Shown here in pieces: positions 1 to 9,885 of a DNA stretch of 17,307 bases. Below the pieces are notes generated by a model. That model was not told the DNA's origin and did not search any database. It was given only the letters and a program-made list of their open reading frames with translations. The translations under genes were made by a program, and so were the position numbers. This DNA comes from Blastocladiella britannica (lineage: Eukaryota; Blastocladiomycota; Blastocladiomycetes; Blastocladiales; Blastocladiaceae): the NCBI GenBank assembly GCA_025349905.2, contig MU624916.1, positions 1 through 17,307 of the forward strand, written 5' to 3'. How positions within the stretch are numbered: position 1 is the stretch's first letter; each line of letters starts with the position of its first letter.

Positions 1-53
1 TTCGCTTCTTCCATTCTTTCGATGTTTTCAAGAATAGCTGTGGCAATACTCTT
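1..53 (-). other. possible exon running off the left edge
   Basis: On the minus strand a pyrimidine-rich acceptor (CTCTCTTCAG, ending at 54) precedes 53 bases that read openly to the window edge in two frames. One frame gives KSIATAILENIERMEEA, which looks like an amphipathic helix. A consensus donor, GTGAGT at 113-108, would make a 60-base intron (113-54), the usual size here. No convincing coding exon is seen just upstream of that donor, so this could be a 5'UTR intron of a gene that continues to the left, or chance. The frame cannot be decided. Confidence 0.25.
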
Positions 54-532
54 CTGAAGAGAGGTGACACTAATACAAAGTCTCAATCTCAATGCAACAG
101 AGTACTGACTCACTCCCCCATATATATATATATACATAAATACTAGCGTAAAATATTTCCATAACGGAAAATAAAATTAAAACAATCAAAAATTGTAACG
201 TCCGGTGTCCAAGTGAATGGCGCACCGAAACCCGGCCTGCTCCGGCGGCGGTGCGATGCCAGAGCCTGCCGCATCGACCCACGGCCTTGTTGATCACCGT
301 GAATCCCGTCAAGGTACGTATGAAGTTTCCGTTGAGAGTTGGCGAGATGTGTGCTGAGGTTGCTTCGAACTGGTAATGCGAGTTGTGGGTTACTCATGTT
401 TATCGCATAACATCACATATAAAATACAAAAAAAAACATCAATTTTCTTATGCATTTCCTGTCCACCAGCAAAGGCGTACCAAACAAAAACAAAGAAAGA
501 AAGAATACCAGAAAAAGACAAGAGAGTTGAAT
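54..532. other. gap left of RPS5, no confident gene
   Basis: This 480-base stretch contains the 3' flank of RPS5 and a (TA)n tract at about 121-136. A minus-strand open frame (397-143, 84 codons, ATG at 397) and an overlapping minus frame (312-70) are both open across the GC-rich part (about 210-300). Neither has recognisable domains. On the plus strand a good donor (CAAG|GTACGTATG, near 311) follows a short frame starting with the ATG near 218. Because the signals conflict I do not call a gene. Confidence 0.4.
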
Positions 533-1353
533 TTAACGGTTGGACTTGGCAACACGCTCGAGCTCGTCCTTCTTCTTGATGGCGTACGAGTTCGACGAGC
601 CCTTGGCGGCGTTGATGAGCTCATCGGCCAGGCACTCGGCAATGGTCTTGACGTTACGGAACGCCGCCTCGCGGGTGCCGGTGGTCAGGAGCGCGATCGC
701 CTGGTTGACGCGACGCAGGGGAGACACATCAACAGCCTGACGACGGACGGTACCCTGCGATCCAATGCGGGTCGAGTCCTCACGGGGGCCAGTGTTGACA
801 ATGGCGTCCACGAGGATCTGCAGGGGGTTGGCGTCGGTGAGCAGGTGCACAATCTCGAACGCGTGCTTGACAATCCGGTTGGCCATGAGCTTCTTACCGT
901 TGTTACGGCCGTGCATCATGAGCGAGTTGGTCAGGCGCTCCACAACGGGGCACTTTATTTTGTCCACAATTTTCAGTCGTCAGTTTCAATCCATATTTTT
1001 TCGCGATAAATTCTATAAGAATACACACCTGAGCCTTGCGGAAACGCTTGGCGGCGTAGCGGCCAGCCGAGTGCGGCAGGTACACGGCCTGCGACACCTG
1101 GATGTAGTCCTGTTTGGTCGAATATCGTATTTTTGGCAAAAAAAATTGCGGCATAATTGTCAGTGATTTTGTTCAATTTTTGATTTTGTCGGATGCAAGG
1201 CCATGGCCGGGAGCCATAAAACCAGTCTAAACCATAGTAAAAACGCACAACAAGGGCGAGGTCCTTGCACGAGACATCCTCAAAAGTCCACTTGCCGAAG
1301 AGCTTGGGCGCCTCGGACGCGTCGTGAGCGAGAAGTTCAGCGGGGAGCGCCAT
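533..1353 (-). CDS. RPS5: 40S ribosomal protein S5 (uS7)
   Basis: Small-subunit ribosomal protein uS7, which binds the 3' major domain of 18S rRNA in the head of the 40S subunit near the mRNA exit. Exons are 1353-1249, 1109-1029 and 952-533, giving 201 residues, the normal eukaryotic length. The introns are 139 and 76 bases, both phase 0. The protein matches the family along its length: KLFGKW near residue 17, [17 protein letters not shown] at the end of exon 2, [18 protein letters not shown] opening exon 3, and the invariant tail [14 protein letters not shown]. The exon 1 junction gives LALVDYIQV, as in fungal S5, which fixes the donor at GTGCGT (1248). The start is ACCATGG, a strong context. 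It is divergent from the gene starting at 1601, with 247 bp between the ATGs. The longer plus-strand open frame over this locus is its antisense shadow. Confidence 0.97.
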
Positions 1354-1600
1354 GGTATTGCTGTATAATTATAATTCCGCGGGCAAAGTGTCAGTTACGT
1401 GGTTCGTCGTCGGGGTGCCGCATATGTGTGTGCGACAATTACGGCAAATTGTAAAAACAATAGTGACCTCGGGGATTTGGCTAAAGTAAAGAGGTGGTCC
1501 AAAATTTAATCCCGAGTCAAGGTCGAATTTAACGACGCCACAATCTTTTTAACTCTTTTTTTCGTATCCTCTCCATCGACCAACACATAACATAGCAACC
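1354..1600. promoter_or_regulatory. divergent promoter of RPS5 and orphan gene A
   Basis: These 247 bp between two outward-facing ATGs must hold both promoters. The RPS5 side has an AT-rich stretch (AATTATAATTATAC) about 15 bases before its ATG. The gene A side has T-rich tracts (1545-1563) and then a pyrimidine-rich leader ending AGCAACCATG. No ribosomal-protein regulatory motif can be named with confidence. Confidence 0.5.
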
Positions 1601-3863
1601 ATGTCAGAAAATCCACCACTGTCGCCATGCCCCTGCGAGGCCGGCATGGGTAGGCAACTTCCTTCTTCCTTTGCGACTCTGTCGCTCACATTGGTTAAAA
1701 TATAAACAGCCCCAACTGCCTACATTGGCATCAACGACATAATCTGCAACCACCCAAATGAATTCGAGTACATGTGCATGAAATTCCCGGCCCTGCAATC
1801 CAACCCGGTCGATCCCCAAGCGCACTTGCCCGCCTTTCAGCGCTGGCAGCTTAAGCCCGAATATCCCAAGGCGGTTCAGGAACGACTTTTGCCCAGCGTC
1901 TGGGTACAAACCGCGACCCTGGCCTCCCCAGCTGGTCTGATCTCGGCCAGAGGCGCCTGTACAAAAGTCAAGGCAGCGCGAGAGTGTGCGCAGCTCCACA
2001 TGTTGCTCTCATGGTTCATGCGGACTCGATCCAGCACCTATCTCGTGCGGCCACCCGATCTCCGTTCCACGCGTTTATATTTCCCTTTTTTTTGGGCAGA
2101 GGGAGAAAAGCGTATTGATTCATTTTTTTCTTCCATAGGACGGCGTGAATGCAATCCGATGACCTTACGGAATGCCGACGTCGAAGGCGACGCCCAACTC
2201 TCCCAGTTAGCACATATGGCGATCGTGGACGAGCCGCTGCTAGCTACGAACGGCTTTAGCGCGCTACCCCGCTATCTTGTGCGCTTGCTCGGATCCAACA
2301 ACTACCCGTACCTGGCGTACTCTACCCGTGCACCATCGAACGAGCATGACAAGTGCACTTTTATCTGCGAGGCGTCCACGGGCGAGGTGACCACGGTCGG
2401 GAACGATGACAGCCTCCTGAAGGCTCGGCGAGCTGCACTGCTCCAGCTGGTTGTGTTGTCCGTCATGGGCGTGCAGCCGTCCAATTTCGATCATTACCGG
2501 CAAGTACACGCCGCGTCCCGGGCTGGTACTGCTGCTGCTGAGCGTTCGTTTTTTGTTGTTGTTGCTCGATCATTTGCTTGATTGATGACATCCTTGGTTC
2601 GTCAGGACGCAAGGCTGCTTGGACACCAAACCCACCCCAGGCCCAGCCGGCGTTGATGAGAGGGACCGCTCGGCCGCAACAAGATGACCGCGTGCAATTG
2701 CCTGGCCGCATTCAGCCCACTCGTCCGCCGCCTCCGGCCCTTGAAAGGGCACGCGCAATCGATCCTCGACCCCCCACCCGGCGTCGGCGGTCGCGAATCC
2801 CACCAGTCACTTTTGCTGCCGCCCCTTCTGCCGCGTCAACTTCTTCACCGAACTTGCATGTGTTGCCAAACCGAGGTGGGGAAAAGGATTCTCGGGCTGC
2901 TCGTGACACTCGCCGCCGCCACCGCTCGCCATCGCCAGTGGAGCGGAACCGCTCCATCACTCGTGACCGTCCGGACACCCAGGCTCGAATTCAAGCCCTC
3001 GTGTCCACTTCGCTTTTGCCGTCCCCCCTGCCCTCGAACGCCAGCTCGGCCTCACCTGTCACCATGATCGTAGCACCAAGTTCCGCCTCCAGCGCAGTGA
3101 TCGCAAATCATTCTCGTTTTCACTCTCTCGCTCCGGAACGGGTGCCATTGTCCCAGGCGCATCCGATCACGCCTGCAATTGGACCGGTGCGATTTATTTT
3201 CCGACGTTGTTTCTTTATTTTCTGGTCATTGACTTGTGTTTTTGTTTTCGGCAGGAGGCACTGATGCTCACACGGGTGACGAGCCTAGAGGAAACCGGGC
3301 CGAGGCAGCTGTTGGCCGATCAAGCGATGGCAAGTGCCACACCGAGTAGGATCGCAAGTGTATCATCATTTCGGGCCGAACCACACTGGGATCAACCGCC
3401 ATTGCCGCCACCAGCTGCGACCAATGTGCTCGACCTTCCTCCGTTTTCTCTGGACGAGTACGGGTCTGGAATGCCACCGACGTCGGACTGGAACGCTCAG
3501 CTGTACCAGCTCCTTTACTATGCGCCGTCCGGGGTGCCGCCGCCACCAGTACCCCCCTTCTTGTTCCCCCGCGAGATGACCGGCCACGACATGTCCCAGC
3601 TGCAGGCTCATCCGCTGTTTGCTACGTGGGTGGAGAGCCCCGAGGCCGCGCTTTCGGCCGAGTTCGTGCTGCGATTCGGAACGTTCTTGGACTCGTCACC
3701 GTGGCAGTCGTCAACGGGAAACCGCCCCGACGGCTATGGCATGTACAAGCGAAATGTGGCGGCGCTGGAAATGCAGTGGAAAGAAGGGATGGGAGATACA
3801 TGGGAGGATGCGGGGCGCGCTGCCGTCGCGTGGGTCCTGCTGTGTCGGGCTCACGCGACTTGA
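1601..3863 (+). CDS. orphan gene A: dsRBD-like two-module protein, paralogue of the gene at 11978-14136
   Basis: Function unknown. The exons 1601-1649, 1710-2072, 2139-2525, 2606-3186 and 3255-3863 join in frame to 662 residues. The introns are 60, 66, 80 and 68 bases; the second is a multiple of three with no stop, so it could be retained. The N-terminus has PCPC (9-12) and NHPNEFEYM (30-38). Two modules follow (about 78-120 and 180-247). Each has strand-like sequence and ends in an Ala/Leu-rich helix, KVKAARECAQLHMLLSWF and LLKARRAALLQLVVLSVM, similar in shape to the last helix of a dsRNA-binding domain; the second contains YPYLAY. Residues 267-460 are Pro/Ser/Arg-rich with RS-like stretches (RRRHRSPSPVERNRS) and look disordered. 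The C-terminal about 200 residues hold a Pro-rich hinge (SGVPPPPVPPF) and a final helical domain rich in Trp. Exon phases, GC-rich codons and homology to gene B support a real gene. RNA binding is inference only. It converges on the STRAD-like gene 87 bp downstream. Confidence 0.85.
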
Positions 3864-3950
3864 AAATTAACGATTTCATTCTCTGGGCAGTGCCGAGAAC
3901 ATTACACCACACTACACATATGGATCGAGCCATGTACACAGATACAAACA

Positions 3951-5768
3951 CTACCGCCACCCCCCAGATTCCTCATCTTCGACCTCTTCCACCACCAGCG
4001 GCCCACCGCGGACCGCCCTGTGATTGTTGGTGGTGGTCATCCCAAACGATCCGGACGCGCTGGACGAAACGCCCGGCTCGTCCGACAGGAAACTGAGCTG
4101 CGACTCGTGCCGCGACTCGTCCAAGCTGGTCGGGCCTGACACGTTGGAAATGCTGGACGATGCGGTCAGCAGCGATGCCGGGGACATGGGCCGCGATCCG
4201 CCCGGAACGTGCAGCGCCGTCGACGATGACATCACCGACGCACATGCCGACGTGGCCACTGACGTGGCAGTGGTGGTGCCGCCGCCACCGCCGCCAGGCA
4301 TGCTGCTTGTGTCGTGCAAGAGCTCTTGCGAAAAGTTGGTGGTGAGATGGCCCATGCCGGCGGCCGATGGAGACGATGGACGGGAGGTGGGTAGAGCGGG
4401 AGTGTTGGGTTGTGGGGATCGGGCTGTTTATATTTTTTCATGCGTGAGTCTCAGGACTTGGGGTGACAACAGGATCTCAGAAAAAAGCGTACAGTATTTG
4501 TGCCGAAGATTGGTGCGTTTGACGAGCCGCGACACGAGGTACGACGCACCCTTGGCCCGCTTCATCAGCGGATGTTGCAAGAGCTCATGAGCGTGTGGCC
4601 TTTTGAATGTACATCCATTTGTCAACAAAGCTATTTTGCCAATGATAAAGCAACAAAAATGACGCACCTGGATGCAGGATCCCGCTCCAAGCACGAGCGC
4701 ACAAACGAGAAAAAGTGCTTGGAATACGGCCGTTTCTTGCCCTTGTTGATTTCCGCCTCGGATATTGGTGGAAGGTACTTTAACTTGGCGACCATGATCT
4801 ATAAAAATGTATATATGAGCGCTTCAAATTGTCTTCTCAACTCAACAAATAGAGTATATACCTTGAGCGATGGCCACTCGTGGTACGGCGTTTTGCCGCA
4901 CGCCAGCTCAATGGCGGTAATGCCCAGAGAGTAAATGTCGGACCGCGGATCAAACGACACTTGCTGCTCAAACAACTCGGGCGACATCCACGCCGGCATT
5001 CCCACATAGTCAAACGCAGAGGGCCGAGCTTCGGCCAGATTGGATATTTGGTGCAGGCCAACCAGGCGGACGTCGCCCGAGAAATCAAGCAGCAGGTTAT
5101 CTGCTCGCACGTCACTGACTCCATTCATTTTTTTTTTAAATCAGCTCGTTTTATCGCAATGATGAAATGAAAAGTAATAGTACTTGTGAATGACGCCCTG
5201 ATCGTGCAAATAGTCCAGTGCTCGTAGCAGGTACTTGAGCACCGTGACCACGGCGGTTTCAGACATGCCGTTCGGAAAGTACTCTTCCAGCACTGATCGC
5301 AGGCTTCCTGTTAATTTTAAATTAGATTTCCTTATTGGCGAATGGGAGCTAAATATAAATAGCGAACCCGCTTTCATGGGAAGGGTCACAGTCCACAGCC
5401 GGTCGTTTTCAATAAAGGATTGAAAGTACGGCAGCAGCGACGAGTGCTGGTACTTCATGGTGTTGTTGACAACCGTCTGGTTCATAACTTCCATTGTGAG
5501 TAAAGATCAAAGAAATGGAAAATTGTAAAAACAAACAGACATTCAACTCGTCAATAAAGGCCATGTCGGGCGAAATGCTGAGATCCGTGTACTTTAGAGC
5601 CACCGACGTGCGGGTCGGCTTGTGGATGGCGAGGAACAGGTACGACATGTCGTCTACGCCTCCGATCGGGCTCAGCAGCTCGTAATCGCCAATATTGGGT
5701 TGATAGGCGATACGGCGGTAGCTGGCATCGCGCTCGGAACGAGATTGGCGCTTCCATAGCGAGGTCAT
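3951..5768 (-). CDS. STRAD: STRAD-like STE20-family pseudokinase
   Basis: STRAD is a catalytically dead STE20-family kinase; in animals it binds and activates LKB1 together with MO25. Exons 5768-5537, 5487-5368, 5307-5184, 5114-4862, 4798-4668, 4599-4493 and 4423-3951 give 479 residues. The introns are 49, 60, 69, 63, 68 and 69 bases. The kinase fold spans about residues 29-315. The glycine loop is degenerate (YELLSPIGGVDDMSYLFLA) and the VALK lysine is kept (about 58). The catalytic loop reads HNDVRADN (158-165) instead of HRDxKxxN. The DFG site is GLH (178-180, in GDVRLVGLHQI), exactly where animal STRAD has L-x-G-L. MPAWMSPELF, SDIYSLGITAIELA and the RPHAHELLQHPLM end of the C-lobe are intact. 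A Ser/Gly-rich tail of about 140 residues follows and ends ESGGWR; the animal MO25-binding WEF end is not seen. Kinase activity is unlikely; the LKB1/MO25 role is inferred from the family. Confidence 0.9.
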
Positions 5769-6002
5769 TTCCTTAATTATTATTGTGGGATGGATCCTTT
5801 ATTTTCTTGGAGAAAGATTATTGAGGTCCCTTAGATGGCAACACATCACTCCCTTTCCACGTGACCAGTCAAATCCCCGATTTGTTAAAAAAGTCTTCCT
5901 TCACTCGGCCATCTCCTTGTCAGGCGGACATGCTGATGCTAATACTTAACTAAAATGATGACCAAAAAAAACAATATCTACATTATCGTTACCACTCGCT
6001 GG
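5769..6002. promoter_or_regulatory. upstream region of the STRAD-like gene with an E-box
   Basis: This is the 5' flank of the minus-strand kinase gene. It contains CACGTG at 5858-5863, in the context CCACGTGACC, the classic core for bHLH factors of the Cbf1/USF type, about 90 bases upstream of the ATG. It is otherwise AT-rich and without a gene. Confidence 0.35.
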
Positions 6003-6111
6003 CGAGAAAAGGCGTCTGATTTGCTATTGCTGGATTATTATGAGCAGCGTTTATCACTTTGGTGCCGATGGAGCTTAAATCCACTCTGCGGCTCCCATTC
6101 AAACTCGCAAG
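6003..6111. repeat. 110-bp direct repeat, copy 1
   Basis: This copy matches 6661-6770 in the same orientation. The first 60 bases are identical; the rest carries scattered substitutions and one indel. Read on the minus strand, several differences fall at third codon positions of a shared frame (LASLxGSRRV), which suggests that the segment derives from coding DNA. The similarity stops sharply on both sides. Confidence 0.9.
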
Positions 6112-6165
6112 ATCTTCGATATATTACGCTACTATTATGCGCCGTCAGTCTTTACGAAACGAAGA

Positions 6166-6660
6166 TCAACGGAAATATCGTACCCTCCAAAACGACGGTG
6201 ATTCAATTGAAGGAAGTATAATTGCGTGAGGTCGAGACGGAAAAAAAAGAGCGAGAGGGATCACACAGTCGGTGGGCTGATCGCGCTTGTACTCGTACTC
6301 GCCGCATGTGAGTTGAAACGGTAAATCAGAGTCAACACTTGGAATCATCCGGGACTTGTTGGCCACATAACAAAACTTGGTAAAAGTAGAGGCTCTTTTG
6401 TACCGATCCTTGAGGAGCCCAGTGAGACCAACGAAAGACCCAGACACCGATTCTTGTTTTTGTTATGCTCACCATTGTTGAATGTAGTTTTGATTCCCTG
6501 CAAAAAAAGTCAAGTACGGAATGTCGGAATCTTTCACTCGACTCGGAATGCCGTCAAAACTTGTCCAAGATCCCCCCTCTTTGTTTTTTCCCCTGAGTCA
6601 CAAACTCAGTTAAGCTCCCTATTGCAATGGGAGTTCACGTGTGTTCATTGAGCAGCCGTA
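6166..6660 (-). pseudogene. decayed protein-coding remnant of unknown family
   Basis: A protein-like reading frame on the minus strand continues from repeat copy 2 down to 6166 but is broken. It has a TGA at 6637-6635, a one-base shift at a six-G run near 6573, and TGA and TAA at 6471-6469 and 6465-6463. The segments between breaks look coding: VINAAHNNPAIANQTPFL in copy 2, SRVKDSDIPYLTFFAGNQNY near 6510, and a clean 93-codon stretch from 6447 that includes KRASTFTKFCYVANKSRM. No family is recognised. It may be a dead gene or a mobile-element piece. An intron with donor GTGAGC (6473) could explain the two stops near 6467, but not the frameshift or the first stop. Confidence 0.35.
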
Positions 6661-6770
6661 CGAGAAAAGGCGTCTGATTTGCTATTGCTGGATTATTATG
6701 AGCAGCGTTTATCACTTTGGCGCCGATGGAGCTTAACACCTACTCTACGACTCCCATCCAAGCTCGCAAG
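6661..6770. repeat. 110-bp direct repeat, copy 2
   Basis: This is the second copy of the segment at 6003-6111, lying 658 bases away and 28 bp from the 3' end of the helicase gene. On the minus strand its frame runs on into the decayed remnant (QTPFLVRLLNEHT, then stop), whereas copy 1 runs into a stop after QTPFLASEW. Copy 2 is therefore probably the parent context and copy 1 a truncated duplicate. Confidence 0.9.
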
Positions 6771-6798
6771 AATTCTATTTTTTCGTTAAATGTATTAT

Positions 6799-8904
6799 TC
6801 ATCCATCAACGTCCATGGCATCTGTTGCCGCAGCGGCAGCGCGCTTTGATCGAGAACCCGTCGTCGACTTTTTGGTGGAGGTGATGGCTTTCGCCAGTAG
6901 TGTCTTGCGCTTTTTCTTGGCCGACGACGACGGCGCTCCAGTTGTTGTTGCACCTGCTGTTGTTGCTGTTGATGCGCGCTTTTGTGGTGATGGCGCCGAC
7001 GAGCCAGTCTTGGCCTCGGCCGCGCGACGAGTGTTGCGGCGGTCGCGCATCTCCCGCTTGGCCAGCTTGCGTGCCATCCGCGCTTCCGACATGTCCATCT
7101 TGGACATGGTCGAGATGGTAGCGCGCTTGGGAGCCGAGCGCTTGATCAGCTGGCGCGATTTCTGGTCGGCCTTGCGCAGCGACAGCATCCACTCGGGCAC
7201 GTCGCATCCCGATTCCTTGACCACATTGACGATTCTGTTCCATTGTTGCGTAAGTATTGCGCCAAATCCAACAACAAAATAAAATGAGAACGTACGATCG
7301 CAAGTACGTCGCGTCGTCCTTGGTAAAGTACGTGATGGCCTTGCCCCGTCGTCCCGCACGCCCCGTACGACCAATGCGGTGAATGTACGACTCGGTCGAC
7401 TGCGGGAAATCGTAGTTGACGACCGTTTGCACAATCATGTCCACGCCCCGGGCCAGCACGTCGGTGGAAATCAGGATCCACAAGTGGCCGAGCCGGAACT
7501 GCTCAATGATGCGGTCGCGCTGCGCCTGCGTGCGGTCGGCGTGAATCACGTCCACATTCATGCCGTCGTACACCAGCTCGCGGAACAGCTCCTTGGCGCG
7601 GTCAATCGACTGCACGAAAATCAGGACTGGCGGCTTGAGGTCGCCGGCGCGAAGGTGCTGCCGGATCGTCATCAGCTTGCCCGACTCGTCGCCCACGTAC
7701 ACCAGCGACTGGTCAATGGTAGAGGAGCCCGTGTTTCTGTGTTAGATGTATCAGTATTTGTGTTTTTTTTTTTTTTTGGCAAAGAAGGAGACATACTTTG
7801 TGCCAATAATGACACGCGTCACATTCTCGCGCATCACAGTCTTGGCAAGAGCCTCGACCGTGGACGACAAGGTGGCCGAGAACATGGCCGTCTGGCGTGA
7901 AGCGGGGCACGCGGCCAGAATCTCGTCCACCTGCTCCAGGAATCCCAGGTCCAGCAACCGATCGGCCTCATCAAAGACCAAGTGGCGAAGTTTCGCAAGC
8001 GTGATTTGGCTTTCCTGCAGCGCCTGGACGAGGCGCATGGGCGTGGTGATCATAAAGTCTAATACAGTATACTTTGAGTCAATATGAAGAAAGAAAGAAA
8101 AAAGAACAAGTCATACCAGCACGAACGCGACCACCCGCATCCGCTTCGAGCCCCTTTTCCTTGGTCAGGACCATGACCTTCCACTTCTTGCCGACCAGTT
8201 TCTTGAGCTCGCGCTCAATCTGCAGCACAAGTTCGCGAGTCGGTGCCACAATGCACGCGCGCACGCCGGGTTCCTTTCCCGGCCGCACCAGCGAGTGTAC
8301 AATCGGCAGCAAGTACGCCAGCGTCTTTCCGGAACCCGTAGGCGCGCACGCCAGCACATCGCGGCCGCCAAACAGCAGCGGTGCCGCTTGCATCTGGATC
8401 GGCGTGGGCGTCACGTAGCCGACGGTGGCAACCGCCTCTTGCAGGTACTGTGGGACACTGAACGTGGCGTACAAGTCGGAGAACGATTGCACGGGCGCGG
8501 CGGCCGGCGAGTCGTCGGTCGGGTCCAGTTTGATGCGGTGAGTACGGCGGAAGGCAGTGATGGCCTCGGGCGTGGTCAGCGGTGTTGGCGGCGCTTCTGC
8601 TGCTGCCACGACGGGCATGGCGATGACGGGAGGTGCCTCACTCGCAGTGGCACTCGTCGGTGGTGGCGGTTTGGCGTGCATGGAGCCGAAAAAGTCGAGC
8701 TGGCGATCGAGGGCGGCATCGGCAGCGGCTAGAGATTGAGTGGTGGGCGCTGCGGTGGGCTGTGTTATGTTTTTTTTTGTTAGTCGTGGGCCGGAAAAAA
8801 TGTGTCCAGCGAAATGGAGGGGATACCTGGAACAATGTGACATCGGATTCGAAGCGTTTCTTGTCAAAGCGCGCACCGCCAGTCAAGGCGCGAAATAGGT
8901 CCAT
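6799..8904 (-). CDS. ROK1: DEAD-box RNA helicase Rok1/DDX52
   Basis: Nucleolar ATP-dependent RNA helicase; in yeast Rok1 is needed for early 18S pre-rRNA processing in the SSU processome. Exons 8904-8827, 8759-8117, 8058-7797, 7736-7296 and 7234-6799 give 619 residues. The introns are 67, 58, 60 and 61 bases. Motifs in order: Q-motif region TPTPIQ (about 143-148), motif I ACAPTGSGKT (163-172), PTREL (199), TTP-x-RL (245-250), DEAD (270-273), SAT (301-303), then in the C-lobe LIFVQS, DVIHADRTQAQRD, STDVLARGVD, NYDFP and YIHRIGRTGRAGRRGKA. The words AKELFRELVYDGMNVDVIHA and, after the last splice, GCDVPEWM are diagnostic for DDX52/Rok1 rather than other DEAD proteins. The N-terminal 115 residues are Ala/Pro-rich. 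The C-terminal tail is Lys/Arg/Ser-rich (KKKRKTLLAK), likely nucleolar targeting or RNA contact. It is divergent from PXMP4 across 264 bp. Confidence 0.95.
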
Positions 8905-9168
8905 ATTTTCTTTTTATTTGAATAATTGAAGAATGAGAATCCAAACCGTGGGAAAATCGAAAATCGACGCAAAAAACGAAATAGCACGTGGGCCCACGCG
9001 TATGGTATCCAACCAGGTCCCAATGACGTCTCCCTTTTCGTGTTCTTTCTACTCTTTTTTTTTTCAACTCGCAGCACGAACCGAACGACCAGCGCCCCTC
9101 TTCCCGTGGAACCGCGCCCTTTTTTTTTTTCTTTTTCTTGGCGCGGATCTCAACTATAAAGGCAAAAA
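8905..9168. promoter_or_regulatory. divergent promoter of ROK1 and PXMP4
   Basis: This 264-bp divergent gap contains CACGTG (8985-8990) overlapping a perfect 12-bp palindrome, CGTGGGCCCACG (8987-8998). T-tracts lie at about 9054-9064 and 9120-9130. A TATA-like CTATAAAGG sits only about 10 bases before the PXMP4 ATG. Motif function is inferred. Confidence 0.45.
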
Positions 9169-9831
9169 ATGGACGCCCTCACCTCCACTCTCCTCGACCC
9201 GGCCAACCACGACCTGCTAGCGCTGCTGAAAGGGTTCCGCAATGGTATCGTGTATGGGGCCAAGATCCGATTCCCGCACGCGCTGGTCATGACGTTCCTG
9301 TTCCGCGACGGCCCGCTGTCGGCCAAGCTCAACTTTATCTTTGACGCCACGCGCCAGCACTCGTGGAACTTGGGCCGGTTCGTGCTGATCTACAAGTCGC
9401 TGCTGCTGGCCATTCGGCGCATGCGTGGCGCCGGTGGGAAGGAGGAGAAATGGGATGCATTTGCGGCCGGAACCATTGGCGGGTACCTGATTTTTGGGGC
9501 CAACAACAACATCAACCAGCAGGCACGCTCAAAGTTTTTATGTTGTATTTATATGTATATGGATCACTGACACGTATAACAGATCGTGCTGTACCTGTTT
9601 TCACGGATCCTGATCGGAATGGCCAAGTACGCGGTCAAGAGCGGGGTCATCCCGGAACCAGTACAGGATCCATTCCCGGCGTTTGCGGCGGTGGTGTGGG
9701 GCATTGTCATGTGGCTGTTCCGGCACCACCGCGACACGCTGCAGTCGTCGCTGCAGGCGTCGATGCAGTACTTGTACAATGATTCTGACGTGTGGAAGTC
9801 GCTGTACACGCTGCTGTGGCACAACAAGTAA
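9169..9831 (+). CDS. PXMP4: peroxisomal membrane protein 4 (PXMP4/PMP24)
   Basis: Integral peroxisomal membrane protein of the Tim17/Tim22/Tim23/PMP24 superfamily; its exact transport role is not settled. Exons 9169-9522 and 9583-9831 give 200 residues, close to the animal protein. The match is strong: LKGFRNGIVYGAKIRFPHAL (residues about 19-38), HSWNLGRFVLIYKS, FGANNNINQQIVLYLFSR across the splice, IPEPVQDPFPAF, VVWGIVMWLFRHHRDTLQ and SMQYLYNDSDVW. Glycine-rich hydrophobic segments fit the four-helix family fold. The intron (60 bases) begins GC, not GT: CAG|GCACGC to AACAG|ATC. The homologous N-N-I-N-x-Q-I sequence is exactly continuous across it, and no GT donor keeps the frame. The start is the first ATG. 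The gene converges on the small SPT subunit gene, 54 bp away. Confidence 0.96.
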
Positions 9832-9834
9832 ATT

Positions 9835-9840
9835 TTTATT
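9835..9840 (-). terminator. poly(A) signal AATAAA for the small SPT subunit gene
   Basis: Minus-strand AATAAA at 9840-9835 lies 45 bases past the stop of the small SPT subunit gene. It is only three bases beyond the PXMP4 stop codon on the other strand, so cleavage downstream of it would put the transcript antisense to PXMP4 coding sequence. Confidence 0.5.
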
Positions 9841-9885
9841 CAAAAATTTATATATATTATGGACAGCAAGTATGGTAATGGAACG

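Noticed and set aside
383..1009. 208-codon plus-strand open frame
   Set aside because: It is antisense to RPS5 exon 3, whose protein match is unambiguous.
1110..1248. snoRNA in the 139-base RPS5 intron
   Set aside because: A CTGA-like D box occurs but no C box (RTGATGA) or closing stem is seen.
4862..5114. D-F-S in the pseudokinase as a surviving DFG
   Set aside because: It sits directly after the catalytic-loop Asn (NLLLDFSG), too early; the true DFG site nine residues further reads GLH.
6003..6770. LTR retrotransposon with 110-bp LTRs
   Set aside because: The copies lack TG...CA ends and no gag/pol motif or target duplication was found in the interval.
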